From the NCBI GenBank assembly GCA_021812165.1, contig JAKAOO010000009.1:1-33139 (forward strand): a stretch of 33,139 bases of DNA, in the 5' to 3' direction. Origin of the DNA: Pseudomonadota bacterium (GTDB lineage: Bacteria > Pseudomonadota > Alphaproteobacteria > ATCC43930 > CGMCC-115725). Both the position numbers and the translations under genes were made by a program. Positions 8,339 through 17,583 of the stretch are shown here, piece by piece. The notes beneath the pieces are model-generated. The model worked only from the letters and a program-made list of their open reading frames with translations. It was not told the origin of the DNA and ran no database searches. The first letter of the stretch is position 1; each line of letters opens with the position of its first letter.

Positions 8339-8386
8339 CCCCGAGCCTAGATCGCGGCTCTTGCCCCGCTTCGACGGTCTTAGTCT

Positions 8387-9712
8387 TCAGGGCGCGACCG
8401 GCGGACGCGTAAGCGCGGGCGGGAGCGGGGCGCTGTCGAGTTCTTTGAGAAAGGCGACGAGATCGCTTTGTTCGTTTGCGCTCAGGTGCGGGATAAGACT
8501 GAGCGTTTTTTCCCGCACTCCGACGAGGCGCCCTTTGCTTGCCGCCTTGCCCTCGGCGTAAAAGAGGATCACCTCCCGCAGGCTGGCGAAGCGGCCGTCA
8601 TGCATATAGGGAGCGGTGAGCGCGACGTTGCGCAGACTCGGGGTCTTGAACTTGCCGAGCGCTGATTTCGGCGTCGGCAGGAATTCGAGTTTTTGCTTTG
8701 CCAGCCCCCTCGGGTCGTCGCTGAAGGGCCCGACCCCGTTGAAGATCGAGGCCTTCACCTCGGCCATCCCGGCGGCGCGCCCGGGATCGGGCGCTTCGCC
8801 AAGAAGGAGCGGCAGACCGAGGTTGTGGAATTGGCCGTCGCTCAAAAGCGGGCCCGAGTGGCAAAGATCGCAATGAGCCCTGCCGACAAAGAGCTTCAAT
8901 CCGCGCTTGGCGGCGACCGGCATCGCCTCTTCGCCCGCCACGTCGCCGGCTTTGAGCGCCCTCACATAGCGGTCGAAAGGCGAACCGCCGGCGACGAGCC
9001 TTCTCTCATAGGCCTCGATCGCCTTGCCGAGATTGCTGAACATGCGGTCGGCCGCTCTGCGGTCTGAGGGCGCCATCGCCGCCCAGGCTTTGGCGAGAGG
9101 CGAGTTCGGATCCGTCGCCGGGCGGGCGTGCGCCGGAAACCGCTTCGCCTCGCCCAGCGCGGGCGGCCGCCCGAACAGGGCTGCGTAGGCGTTGCGCAGC
9201 GGGCCGTCGCCATAAACGGCATGCAGGATGACAAGCCGGTCGCCGCCGAATTCGCGCGGATTTTCGAGGGGTTGGAGAGCTTGCGCCCACATCGAATCGG
9301 CGCGGCCATCCCAGAAATACCACTCGTCGAAGGCGGCGTTGATGATCGTCGGCGTGTTTCGCGTGCCGAGCGCCATCCCCTTCGCGACCCGCCGGCCGTC
9401 CGTGAAGCCGCGTGCGGGAATGTGACAGCTCGCGCAGGAGATCTTGCCGTTCGCGGAAAAGCGGGGATCGAAAAAGAGATATTGGCCGAGCGCCGCGGCG
9501 CGGGGGTCGTTCGCGACCCCGTCGGTCGGATCGGCCGGTGGCGTTCCGAGAGGCGAGAGCCTAAAGATCGCGGCAAGCTCGCTCTGCGTATAAAGGGCGC
9601 GGTCGTCGCTCGGAGCGGTGCTGGCGGCGTCGAGGCCGAGGGCGAAAGCCGAAAGCGCGGCAATGACGCCGATCGCGGCAATAGAGGCGCCTCTCCTCTC
9701 CCGGAGCGTCAT
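8387..9712 (-). CDS. Diheme cytochrome c peroxidase / MauG-family protein
   Basis: Two CXXCH motifs (CASCH, CDLCH), signal/anchor sequence, FTDGRRVAKGMALGTRNTPTIINAAFDEWYFWDGRADSMWAQALQP. Confidence 0.9.
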   Translation of the reverse strand: MTLRERRGASIAAIGVIAALSAFALGLDAASTAPSDDRALYTQSELAAIFRLSPLGTPPADPTDGVANDPRAAALGQYLFFDPRFSANGKISCASCHIPARGFTDGRRVAKGMALGTRNTPTIINAAFDEWYFWDGRADSMWAQALQPLENPREFGGDRLVILHAVYGDGPLRNAYAALFGRPPALGEAKRFPAHARPATDPNSPLAKAWAAMAPSDRRAADRMFSNLGKAIEAYERRLVAGGSPFDRYVRALKAGDVAGEEAMPVAAKRGLKLFVGRAHCDLCHSGPLLSDGQFHNLGLPLLLGEAPDPGRAAGMAEVKASIFNGVGPFSDDPRGLAKQKLEFLPTPKSALGKFKTPSLRNVALTAPYMHDGRFASLREVILFYAEGKAASKGRLVGVREKTLSLIPHLSANEQSDLVAFLKELDSAPLPPALTRPPVAP

Positions 9713-10188
9713 TTCCCGCAGCAGGGAAGCCTCAGATAGGCGACATCCTTTTTACCGTCCGCGCGAACCGTCGCCTTCAGCGTCCACGGCCCCATCATAT
9801 GAAAATACATCCCTTTGACGGTAAAGACGCCGCCATTCTCGGAGAGTTTCGGCGACGACTCCATGCCATGGGCAAAGCCGTGCTTCAGCCCGTGGCGCAT
9901 CCCGGCAAAAAGCGTCACTTTCGCGTCGCGAAGGAGCCTTTTCGGGTTGTGGCCGTCGTAGATGGCGAACTGCACGCCGAAGTATTTCTCGAACGGGATC
10001 GGCTTCGGGATTGATATCACTTTGACGAGAAAGAGGCGATCGGAACTGTAGACTTCTTTCGCGACCGCGAACCCTTGCGCCGTCGGCATCGCCATCTTCA
10101 TTCCCGAGAAGGCGGGAAAGGCCGCGAAAGCGAAAAGGGCCAAGACCGCGGCGACCGCGGCTCCCTTGATTGAGGAATGAGGACCCAT
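9709..10188 (-). CDS. Small secreted His/Met-rich protein (possibly FixH/YtkA-like fold)
   Basis: Signal peptide, GMRHGLKHGFAHGMES stretch, C-terminal PCCGK; 4-nt overlap with the peroxidase gene. Confidence 0.6.
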   Translation of the reverse strand: MGPHSSIKGAAVAAVLALFAFAAFPAFSGMKMAMPTAQGFAVAKEVYSSDRLFLVKVISIPKPIPFEKYFGVQFAIYDGHNPKRLLRDAKVTLFAGMRHGLKHGFAHGMESSPKLSENGGVFTVKGMYFHMMGPWTLKATVRADGKKDVAYLRLPCCGK

Positions 10189-10303
10189 GCGCCTCTCTCC
10201 CAATCCTATTTCTTCGAATGAGCGGGCTTATAAATCGACCGCGGAGCGGGCGCTCACGCGCGAATCGCCGCAGTAACGCGGATCGGTTGGGCCGCCCTCG
10301 CGT

Positions 10304-11074
10304 CTAATTTCGTTCGCCCAGCAGGGCTCGCACGACTTTCATGAGCCGGTCGGGGCTGACGGTGTCGGCGCTCTGGAAGATCTTGCGGATGCGGCCTTCT
10401 TTATCGACGATCTCGATCGCGTCGTTATGGAGGATGTCGTAATCGACGTGCGCCTTCTGCGCGAGCGGGTTGAGGACCTCAGGTTGGACCATTTGCGTCT
10501 CGCCGGGCTTTCCGGAAGAAATTGGCACCTTCTCATACCCGATGCCGAAGCCGTTCTGCACGATCCGGCGGATCGCCGCGGGCGAGCCCGTTAGATATTG
10601 CCAAGCCGGATCTTCCGGGTTCCAGCCATACTGTTTCAAAAACGCCCGCATCTGCGGCGGTCCCGTGCCCGCAGGATCGAGGTTGAGGGAAACGATCTCG
10701 ACCTTTTTCGCGATCCCGGCAGGACGCGCCTCGAGGTTTTCGAAATTGACGAGATGCGCGGCGATCAGAGGACAGAGGGTCGTGCAATAAGGAAAGAGGA
10801 AGGTGACGATCTGTACCTTTCCGGCGAAACTCTGTGACGAGATTTTCTGACCGAGTTGATTGACGAGCGTGTAGGTCGGCGCGGAATGGATGATGGGGAG
10901 TCGCGCCCGCCGCGGCGCGAATTCCTGTTCGCCTATGAAAAACCCGACCAAGAGGGCAGCGAGGATCGCCGCCGCCGTGCCGAGCCGCCGCGGCCACGGG
11001 CTCGGCCTTCGCGGAAAAGGAGTTTCCGCCGCCGTCATCCCTTTCTCATCGTTCCCTGCCCGCTCGGACGCCAT
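10304..11074 (-). CDS. SCO1/SenC family protein
   Basis: TM anchor, FLFPYCTTLCPLIAAHL (CxxxCP motif), NDAIEIVDKEGRIRKIF; start ATG 11074. Confidence 0.88.
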   Translation of the reverse strand: MASERAGNDEKGMTAAETPFPRRPSPWPRRLGTAAAILAALLVGFFIGEQEFAPRRARLPIIHSAPTYTLVNQLGQKISSQSFAGKVQIVTFLFPYCTTLCPLIAAHLVNFENLEARPAGIAKKVEIVSLNLDPAGTGPPQMRAFLKQYGWNPEDPAWQYLTGSPAAIRRIVQNGFGIGYEKVPISSGKPGETQMVQPEVLNPLAQKAHVDYDILHNDAIEIVDKEGRIRKIFQSADTVSPDRLMKVVRALLGERN

Positions 11075-11166
11075 CGCCTCTTCTCGGCCTTCATCCCGCC
11101 TGCCCCAGGATTTGGATAAAGCGTGCTTCCTCGATCGTGGCGGGTTGCCGCACGCAGTCCCGGCGC

Positions 11167-12342
11167 TCAGCGGGAAAGCGTGCGCATCGCGCGGTCGATC
11201 CCTTGCGGCGTCAAGGCGAACATGCGGTCTTCGATGAGCCCCCGAATGATGGCGATGCTCGGCATCGAGCCCCAGTATCTCTCCGGCACCGGGTTGAGCC
11301 AGACGGAGCGCGGATAGGCCGCGAAGAGGCGGGAGAGCCAAACGGCGCCCGGCTCGTCGTTCCAGCGCTCGACGCTGCCGCCCGGTTTTTCGATCTCATA
11401 AGGGCTCATGCTGGCATCGCCGACGAGAACGGCGCGATAGCTCTTGTCATAAGTGCGGAAGAGTTCGACGAGCCCCAACTCTTCGATGTGGCGGCGGTGC
11501 GCATCCCGCCACACGCTCTCGTAGAGGCAGTTGTGGAAATAGAAATGGACGAGGTGCTTGAAAACCGAACGCGCCGCGGAAAAGAGTTCTTCCGAGCTCC
11601 GCACATGGTCCTCCATCGACCCGCCGACATCGATGAAGAGGAGGATCTTGACGGCGTTATGCCGCTCGGGCACCAGCTTTAATTCGAGCCAGCCTGCGTT
11701 GTGCGCCGTCGCGCGCACCGTATCGTCGAGATCGAGTTCGAGGGCGCTGCCTTCGCGCGCAAACCGCCTGAGGCGCCGGAGCGCCACCTTGAAGTTGCGC
11801 GTGCCGAGTTCGACGGTGTCGTCGAGATTGCGGAAGAGCCGCCGGTCCCAGATCTTGACCGCCGTGCGGTTCCCTTGCGAGGAGCCGCCCATCCGTATCC
11901 CTTGCGGATTGTAGCCATGCGCGCCGAAAGGCGAGGTTCCGCCGGTGCCGATCCATTTGCCGCCGCCCGCGTGCCGCTCTTTCTGCTCGGCGAGAAGCTC
12001 TTGAAGGCGCTTGAAGAGTGCTTCCCACCCGCCCTGCGCGAGAACGCTCCTCTTCTCTTCTTCGCTCAACAGCCGTTCGGCCAGCTTTTTGAGCCAATCC
12101 TCGGGAAGCGGCCTTTTCAGATCATCGGGGCCGTCGAGTCCTTTGAAGCACTCTGCGAAGACGCGGTCGAAACGGTCGAGATAGCGCTCGTCTTTGACGA
12201 GAGCGGCGCGCGCGAGAAAATAGAAGCTGTCGGCATCGAATGCGACGACGCGCTTTTCGAGCGCTTCGAGGAGAGCGAGATGTTCGCGCAGGGAAACCGG
12301 GATCCCCGCGGCCTTCAGCCCCAGGAAGAACGAGAAGAACAT
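11167..12342 (-). CDS. VWA (CoxE-like) domain-containing protein
   Basis: MFFSFFLGLKAAGIPVSLREHLALLEAL...ILLFIDVGGSMEDHV (MIDAS-like DxGGS)...YDKSYRAVLVGDASMSPYE; partner of MoxR. Confidence 0.9.
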   Translation of the reverse strand: MFFSFFLGLKAAGIPVSLREHLALLEALEKRVVAFDADSFYFLARAALVKDERYLDRFDRVFAECFKGLDGPDDLKRPLPEDWLKKLAERLLSEEEKRSVLAQGGWEALFKRLQELLAEQKERHAGGGKWIGTGGTSPFGAHGYNPQGIRMGGSSQGNRTAVKIWDRRLFRNLDDTVELGTRNFKVALRRLRRFAREGSALELDLDDTVRATAHNAGWLELKLVPERHNAVKILLFIDVGGSMEDHVRSSEELFSAARSVFKHLVHFYFHNCLYESVWRDAHRRHIEELGLVELFRTYDKSYRAVLVGDASMSPYEIEKPGGSVERWNDEPGAVWLSRLFAAYPRSVWLNPVPERYWGSMPSIAIIRGLIEDRMFALTPQGIDRAMRTLSR

Positions 12343-12345
12343 GGC

Positions 12346-13197
12346 TCAGGATTGGCGCTCGCGGCGGTGGAGAAACGCGAGCCGCTCCAGCAGGTGAACA
12401 TCCTCTTCGTGTTTCAAGAGAGCGCCCGCAAGCGGCGGGATGAGCTTTCTCGGGTCCCGGCTCTGCAACACCTCCGCGGAAATCTCCTCGGCGAGAAGAA
12501 GCTTCAGCCAATCGAGAAGCTCGCCCGTGGACGGCCTCTTTTTGACGCCGGGAACCTCGCGGATATCGAAGAAGACCGAAAGCGCCTCGTGAATGAGCGC
12601 GCGCTCCAGACCGGGAAAATGCACGTCGATGATGCGCAGCATCGTCTCGCGGTCGGGAAAGCGGATGTAATGGAAAAAGCAGCGGCGCAGGAAGGCGTCC
12701 GGCAGTTCCTTTTCGTTGTTCGAGGTGATGACGACGATCGGGCGCTCTCGGGCGCGGATCACCTGCCGCGTTTCGTAGACGTAAAATTCCATGCGGTCGA
12801 GTTCCAAGAGAAGGTCGTTCGGGAACTCGATATCCGCCTTGTCGATCTCGTCGATCAGAAGAACCGGCGCCGCGGGCGCCGTAAAGGCCTCCCAGAGCTT
12901 ACCGGGCTTGATGTAATTGCCGATGTCATGGACCCGCTCGTCGCCGAGCTGGCCGTCGCGCAGGCGCGAGACGGCGTCGTACTCGTAAAGCCCCTGCTGG
13001 GCCTTCGTGGTCGATTTGATCGTCCAGGTGATGAGGTCGCGGCCGAGGGCGCGGGCGATCTCGTGAGCAAGGATGGTCTTGCCCGTCCCCGGCTCGCCCT
13101 TGACGAGAAGCGGGCGTTCGAGCGCGATAGCGGCGTTGACCGCAACCTGCAGATCCTCGCTCGCCACGTAACTGTCGGTCCCTTCGAAGCGTTGCAT
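12346..13197 (-). CDS. MoxR family AAA+ ATPase
   Basis: LVKGEPGTGKTILAHEIA Walker A, VLLIDEIDKAD Walker B, VVITSNNEKELPDAFLRRC. Confidence 0.93.
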   Translation of the reverse strand: MQRFEGTDSYVASEDLQVAVNAAIALERPLLVKGEPGTGKTILAHEIARALGRDLITWTIKSTTKAQQGLYEYDAVSRLRDGQLGDERVHDIGNYIKPGKLWEAFTAPAAPVLLIDEIDKADIEFPNDLLLELDRMEFYVYETRQVIRARERPIVVITSNNEKELPDAFLRRCFFHYIRFPDRETMLRIIDVHFPGLERALIHEALSVFFDIREVPGVKKRPSTGELLDWLKLLLAEEISAEVLQSRDPRKLIPPLAGALLKHEEDVHLLERLAFLHRRERQS

Positions 13198-13381
13198 GTC
13201 CTCGCCATCCCCGGCCTTGCGGGACCGGGATAACCCCTACCGCACGAATACGAAAGCCTCGGTAACGCGCATCAGGCGAACGCCCAAGACAGAGAAACCC
13301 TTCTCTTGCGGCACGAGACCCCGGCGTGCGGAAATGCCGCAGCGAACCCGCACCGCCCGCCTATCGGCCCGTTCGCAAGGC

Positions 13382-13597
13382 TCAGGCGTGCCCTTGAGGG
13401 TGGTCGGCCGGGTTTGGCAGAGCGGCCTGCGCCACCTGCGGCGGCGCCGGGGTGCCCTCTTCGTCTTTCAGTCCGGCCTTGAAGGCTTTGATACCCTTCG
13501 CGAAATCGCCCATGACCGTGGACAGCCTGCCGGCGCCGAAGAGAAGGACAACGACGCCGAGCACGATGATCCAGTGCAGCAGGCTGAAAGAGCCCAT
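13382..13597 (-). CDS. tatA: Sec-independent translocase subunit TatA (copy 1)
   Basis: [47 protein letters not shown]. Confidence 0.93.
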   Translation of the reverse strand: MGSFSLLHWIIVLGVVVLLFGAGRLSTVMGDFAKGIKAFKAGLKDEEGTPAPPQVAQAALPNPADHPQGHA

Positions 13598-13704
13598 TTT
13601 CTAAGACCCCGCACGCTCAAGGGATCGCACCATAGCACGCCTCTTTCCTGAAAGCCTCACCCGAGGAAGCGAAAAAGAAGAACGCGGGCGCGGCGCGAAG
13701 AGGA

Positions 13705-13926
13705 TCAGACGTGCTCGTGCGGTTGATCGGCGGAGCTCGGCGGGGCGGCGGGCGGACCCTGAACGGACGGCGGAGCGCCGCCCGGTGCCTCGTCTTTGAG
13801 CCCGGCTTTGAACGCCTTGATGCCCTTCGCGAAGTCGCCCATCACCCCGGGCAACCTCCCGGCGCCGAAGAGAACGACGACGATGACGAGGATCAGCAGC
13901 AAATGCGGAAGGCTGAAGAAATCCAT
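13705..13926 (-). CDS. tatA: Sec-independent translocase subunit TatA (copy 2)
   Basis: [47 protein letters not shown]; start placed at ATG 13926. Confidence 0.93.
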   Translation of the reverse strand: MDFFSLPHLLLILVIVVVLFGAGRLPGVMGDFAKGIKAFKAGLKDEAPGGAPPSVQGPPAAPPSSADQPHEHV

Positions 13927-14206
13927 AGCAAAGACCTCGAAAGCTCTGCGAATCGCGCGGCGGTAGGCTCCGTTCCTTGGACCTCGCCCGGAAGAAGGAA
14001 AAGAGACTGCAGGCACCATCCGCGCGTCGGCTTCTCCACAAGTTCGTGTTTGACGGCCGAAAATCAAGCGCTTTCGAGGTTCGCACGGAAGGCAACGGGG
14101 CTCTCGTGCCGGCGATCGCTCGCTCCGAGCAAAAGGCGTTGCGGGCGCGGCGATTTGGCGCTAACCGAAGGGGATAGCCTTATCGGCGCTTCCTTCAAGG
14201 ATTCGG

Positions 14207-14926
14207 ATGGCGGGCAATCTCGTGCAAGGCGCGCTCTTCACCGTGATGGTGATCCGCGCGGGGCTCCTGCGCGATCCCGCCTTCGACACGGAACTCGCCG
14301 AGCAGGTGCGGCGCAGCCCACGCTTTTTCAAGAACGCCCCGGTCGTCCTGGACCTCAAGGCCGCCGACGGCTTCGGCGAGGTGGCCGAATTCGCGGCGGC
14401 GCGCGAGATCTTGCGCCGGCATACCCTGACCCTCGTCGGCATCCAGAACGCTCTGCCGGCACAGTTCGAGGCGGCGGCGGCGGCCGGGCTCGCGAGCTTT
14501 GCTCCAAACGCGAGAGAACCAAGCCGCCGGGTTCGGCCCGAACCCGAACCCGCGCCCGAGCGGGAAGCGCCCGCTCCCCTGCCGCCGGCGTCGCCCGTCG
14601 GCAGAACCCGGCTCGTCACGGAGCCCGTGCGCTCGGGAATGCAGGTCTACGCCCGCGGCGGCGACCTCGTCGTCCTCGCGCCGGTGAGCCCGGGGGCCGA
14701 GGTCGCCGCCGACGGCCACATCCACATCTATGGCGCGCTCCGCGGCCGGGCGCTTGCCGGCGCGAGCGGCGACAAGGACGCGCGAATCTTTTGCAGCCGT
14801 CTCGAAGCCGAACTCGTCAGCATCGCCGGTCGCTATCTCGTGAGCGAGCAGCTTCCGGCCGACCGGCTCAATCTCGCGGTGCAGATTGCTCTCGTCGATG
14901 GACGGTTGACGGTCACGCCAAATTGA
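14207..14926 (+). CDS. minC: Septum site-determining protein MinC
   Basis: GMQVYARGGDLVVLAPVSPGAEVAADGHIHIYGALRGRALAGASGDKDARIFC; upstream of minD/minE. Confidence 0.95.
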   Translation: MAGNLVQGALFTVMVIRAGLLRDPAFDTELAEQVRRSPRFFKNAPVVLDLKAADGFGEVAEFAAAREILRRHTLTLVGIQNALPAQFEAAAAAGLASFAPNAREPSRRVRPEPEPAPEREAPAPLPPASPVGRTRLVTEPVRSGMQVYARGGDLVVLAPVSPGAEVAADGHIHIYGALRGRALAGASGDKDARIFCSRLEAELVSIAGRYLVSEQLPADRLNLAVQIALVDGRLTVTPN

Positions 14927-15003
14927 CGCTCATCTTGCGGGTGAGCGGGCGCGTCTTGCGGGAGGAAGCGCGAGTTTCGGGCCGGCGCAAGGAGGAGGCC
15001 TTT

Positions 15004-15816
15004 TTGGCGAAAATCATCGTCGTCACCTCGGGCAAGGGAGGCGTCGGAAAAACGACCACGGCCGCGGCCTTCTCGGCCGGTCTGGCATTGCGCGGCCACA
15101 AGACGGTGGTCATCGATTTCGATGTGGGCCTCAGAAATCTCGATCTCGTCATGGGCTGCGAGCGCCGCGTCGTGTTCGATTTCATCAACGTCATCAACGG
15201 TGACGCCAAGCTCAATCAGGCGCTGATAAAGGACAAGCGAAACGACAATCTTTTCATATTCCCGACTTCGCAAACCCGGGACAAGGAGGCCTTGAAGCGC
15301 GAAGGCGTCGACCGCGTTCTCGCCGAATTGAAGGAAAGTTTCGACTACATTATCTGCGACAGCCCCGCCGGCATCGAGCACGGCGCCATCACGGCGCTCT
15401 ATTTCGCCGACTGCGCGATCATCGTGACGAACCCCGAGGTCTCTTCGGTCCGCGACAGCGATCGCATCATCGGCATTCTCAATTCGAAATCGCGGCGCGC
15501 CGAGCGGGGTGAGACGCCGGTCAGCGTCAGTCTGCTCTTGACGCGCTACGCGCCCGACCGGGTCACCAAAGGCGAGATGCTGACCGTCGATGACGTGAAG
15601 GAGATTCTCTCGATCCCGCTCTTGGGGGTGATCCCCGAATCGGAGTCGGTCTTGCGCGCCTCGAACACCGGCACTCCGGTCGTGTTCGACGGGGAAAGCC
15701 CCGCCGGACACGCCTATCTCGACGCGGTCGCCCGCTTTCTCGGAGAACAGCGCGAGCTGCGCTTTTTGAAGCCCGACCGGCGGGGTCTCTTTCGCCTGAT
15801 CTTCGGCAGGGCGTGA
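15004..15816 (+). CDS. minD: Septum site-determining protein MinD
   Basis: AKIIVVTSGKGGVGKTTTAAAFSAGLALRG...DFDVGLRNLDLVMGCE; TTG start preceded by aaggaggagg. Confidence 0.95.
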   Translation: MAKIIVVTSGKGGVGKTTTAAAFSAGLALRGHKTVVIDFDVGLRNLDLVMGCERRVVFDFINVINGDAKLNQALIKDKRNDNLFIFPTSQTRDKEALKREGVDRVLAELKESFDYIICDSPAGIEHGAITALYFADCAIIVTNPEVSSVRDSDRIIGILNSKSRRAERGETPVSVSLLLTRYAPDRVTKGEMLTVDDVKEILSIPLLGVIPESESVLRASNTGTPVVFDGESPAGHAYLDAVARFLGEQRELRFLKPDRRGLFRLIFGRA

Positions 15817-16124
15817 TGGGGATTTTCAGCTTTTTCTTCCGCGAGCGGAAGCCGAGCGCGATTGTCGCGAAGGAACGTCTGCAGATCATTCTTGCGCATG
15901 AAAGGGCGAGCCGCGACGCGCCGGATTTCCTGCCCATTCTGCAACGGGAGCTGATCGATGTGGTGCGCCGCTACATCGAGATTCGCGACGACATGATCCG
16001 CGTCAAGCTCGGCAAGTCGGGCGAAGCCTCGCTTTTGGAGATCGACGTCGAATTCGACGGCGCCGGGATCAGTTTCTCCACGCCGAGCCGGCGCCGCCCA
16101 GGCGCCACTTTCGAGCCGGGGTGA
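15816..16124 (+). CDS. minE: Cell division topological specificity factor MinE
   Basis: MGIFSFFFRERKPSAIVAKERLQIILAHERASRDAPDFLPILQRELIDVVRRYI. Confidence 0.94.
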   Translation: MGIFSFFFRERKPSAIVAKERLQIILAHERASRDAPDFLPILQRELIDVVRRYIEIRDDMIRVKLGKSGEASLLEIDVEFDGAGISFSTPSRRRPGATFEPG

Positions 16125-16155
16125 AGCGCTTTTCTCGCGTGCGGATCGGCGTTCG

Positions 16156-17583
16156 TCAGCTTGCCATCTCGCGGCTTTTCAGGAACTGAAAGAACTCGAC
16201 CCCTTCGCGCAGGCGCCGGCCCGCCATCTGCGGGCTCTTGACCATCTCGGCGAGGAGCGCGGCGATCTTGCTGCGACGGAAATAGAAGCGCTTGTAGAAG
16301 GTTTCGACCGAATCGAAGATTTCGGTGTGCGAGAGGTGCGGATAGGAGAGCGGCGCGATCTGCACTCCCCTCTGATCGACGAGCTCGGCGTGTTCGAGAT
16401 CGAACCAGCCTTCTTCGACCGCCTGCCGATAAAGCACCGTGCCGGGATAAGGCGCGGCGAGCGACACCTGGATCGTGTGCGGATTGATCTCGGTCGCGAA
16501 GCGGATCGTTTCCTCGATCGTCTCCCTGGTCTCGCCCGGCAGGCCCAGAATAAAGGTGCCGTGGATCGTGATCCCGAGCTCGTGGCAATCGCGCGTAAAG
16601 CGCCGGGCCACGTCGATCCGCATCCCCTTTTTGATGTTGTGGAGGATCTGCTGGTTGCCCGTTTCGTAACCGACGAGGAGAAGCCTCAAGCCATTGTCGC
16701 GCAGCACCTTCAGCGTCTCGCGCGGGACATTGGCCTTGGCGTTGCAAGACCAGGTGAGGCCGAGCTTCCCGAGCTGGCGCGCGATCGCCTCGGCCCGCGG
16801 GCGGTCGTCGGTAAAGGTGTCGTCGTCGAAAAAGAGCTCCTTCATCTGCGGGAAACAGCGTTGCGCGAGACGCGCTTCCTCGGCGACGTGAGCGACGCTG
16901 CGCACCCGATAGCGATGGCCGCCGACGGTCTGGGGCCACAGGCAAAAGGTGCAGCGCGACCGGCATCCGCGCCCCGTATAAAACGAGACGTAGGGGTGCC
17001 GCAGATAGCCGATGAAATAATCTTCGAGCTTGAGATCGCGCTTGTAGACCTCGGTGACGAACGGCAGCGCGTCCATGTTTTCGAGGATCGGCCTCCCCGG
17101 GTTATGGACGAGAATCCCATTGCGGTTTCTGTAGCTGAGCCCCGCGATGCCCGCGAAGGGCCGGCCTTCGGCCACTTCCTTGATCGTGAAATCGAATTCC
17201 TCGCGGGCGACGAAATCGAGAGCCGAAGAGGCTTCGAGGCTCTCACTCGGCTCGGTCGCGACCTTGGCGCCGACGAAGCCGATCTTGAGGTTTGGGTTGG
17301 CGTCCTTGAACGCCTGCGCCACTCTCGTGTCGGAGGCGAAGGAGGGGGTCGAGGTGTGGACGACCAGAAGTTCGTATTGCCGTGCGAGAGCGAGGACTTC
17401 GGCGAGCGTCTTCCGCGCCGGCGGCGCGTCGACGAGCTTGCTTCCGGGAACGAGGGCGGCCGGCTGCGCGAGCCAAGTCGGATACCAGAACGAGCGGATC
17501 TCGCGCTTGGCCTGATAGCGTGACCCGGCTCCGCCATCGAACCCGTCGAAGGAGGGGGGATGCAGAAACAGGGTCTTCATCAT
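16156..17583 (-). CDS. hpnJ: Hopanoid biosynthesis-associated radical SAM protein HpnJ
   Basis: MMKTLFLHPPSFDGFDGGAGSRYQAKREIRSFWYPTWLAQPAAL...GRGCRSRCTFCLWPQTVGGHRYR. Confidence 0.93.
   Translation of the reverse strand: MMKTLFLHPPSFDGFDGGAGSRYQAKREIRSFWYPTWLAQPAALVPGSKLVDAPPARKTLAEVLALARQYELLVVHTSTPSFASDTRVAQAFKDANPNLKIGFVGAKVATEPSESLEASSALDFVAREEFDFTIKEVAEGRPFAGIAGLSYRNRNGILVHNPGRPILENMDALPFVTEVYKRDLKLEDYFIGYLRHPYVSFYTGRGCRSRCTFCLWPQTVGGHRYRVRSVAHVAEEARLAQRCFPQMKELFFDDDTFTDDRPRAEAIARQLGKLGLTWSCNAKANVPRETLKVLRDNGLRLLLVGYETGNQQILHNIKKGMRIDVARRFTRDCHELGITIHGTFILGLPGETRETIEETIRFATEINPHTIQVSLAAPYPGTVLYRQAVEEGWFDLEHAELVDQRGVQIAPLSYPHLSHTEIFDSVETFYKRFYFRRSKIAALLAEMVKSPQMAGRRLREGVEFFQFLKSREMAS

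Noticed and set aside
11701-13233. 510-aa plus-strand ORF antisense to VWA and moxR genes
   Set aside because: Shadow frame; the minus-strand proteins carry full conserved motifs.
13711-15003. N-terminal extension of the 701-aa ORF containing MinD
   Set aside because: Overlaps tatA antisense and minC out of frame; MinD begins at TTG 15004 with a good ribosome-binding site.
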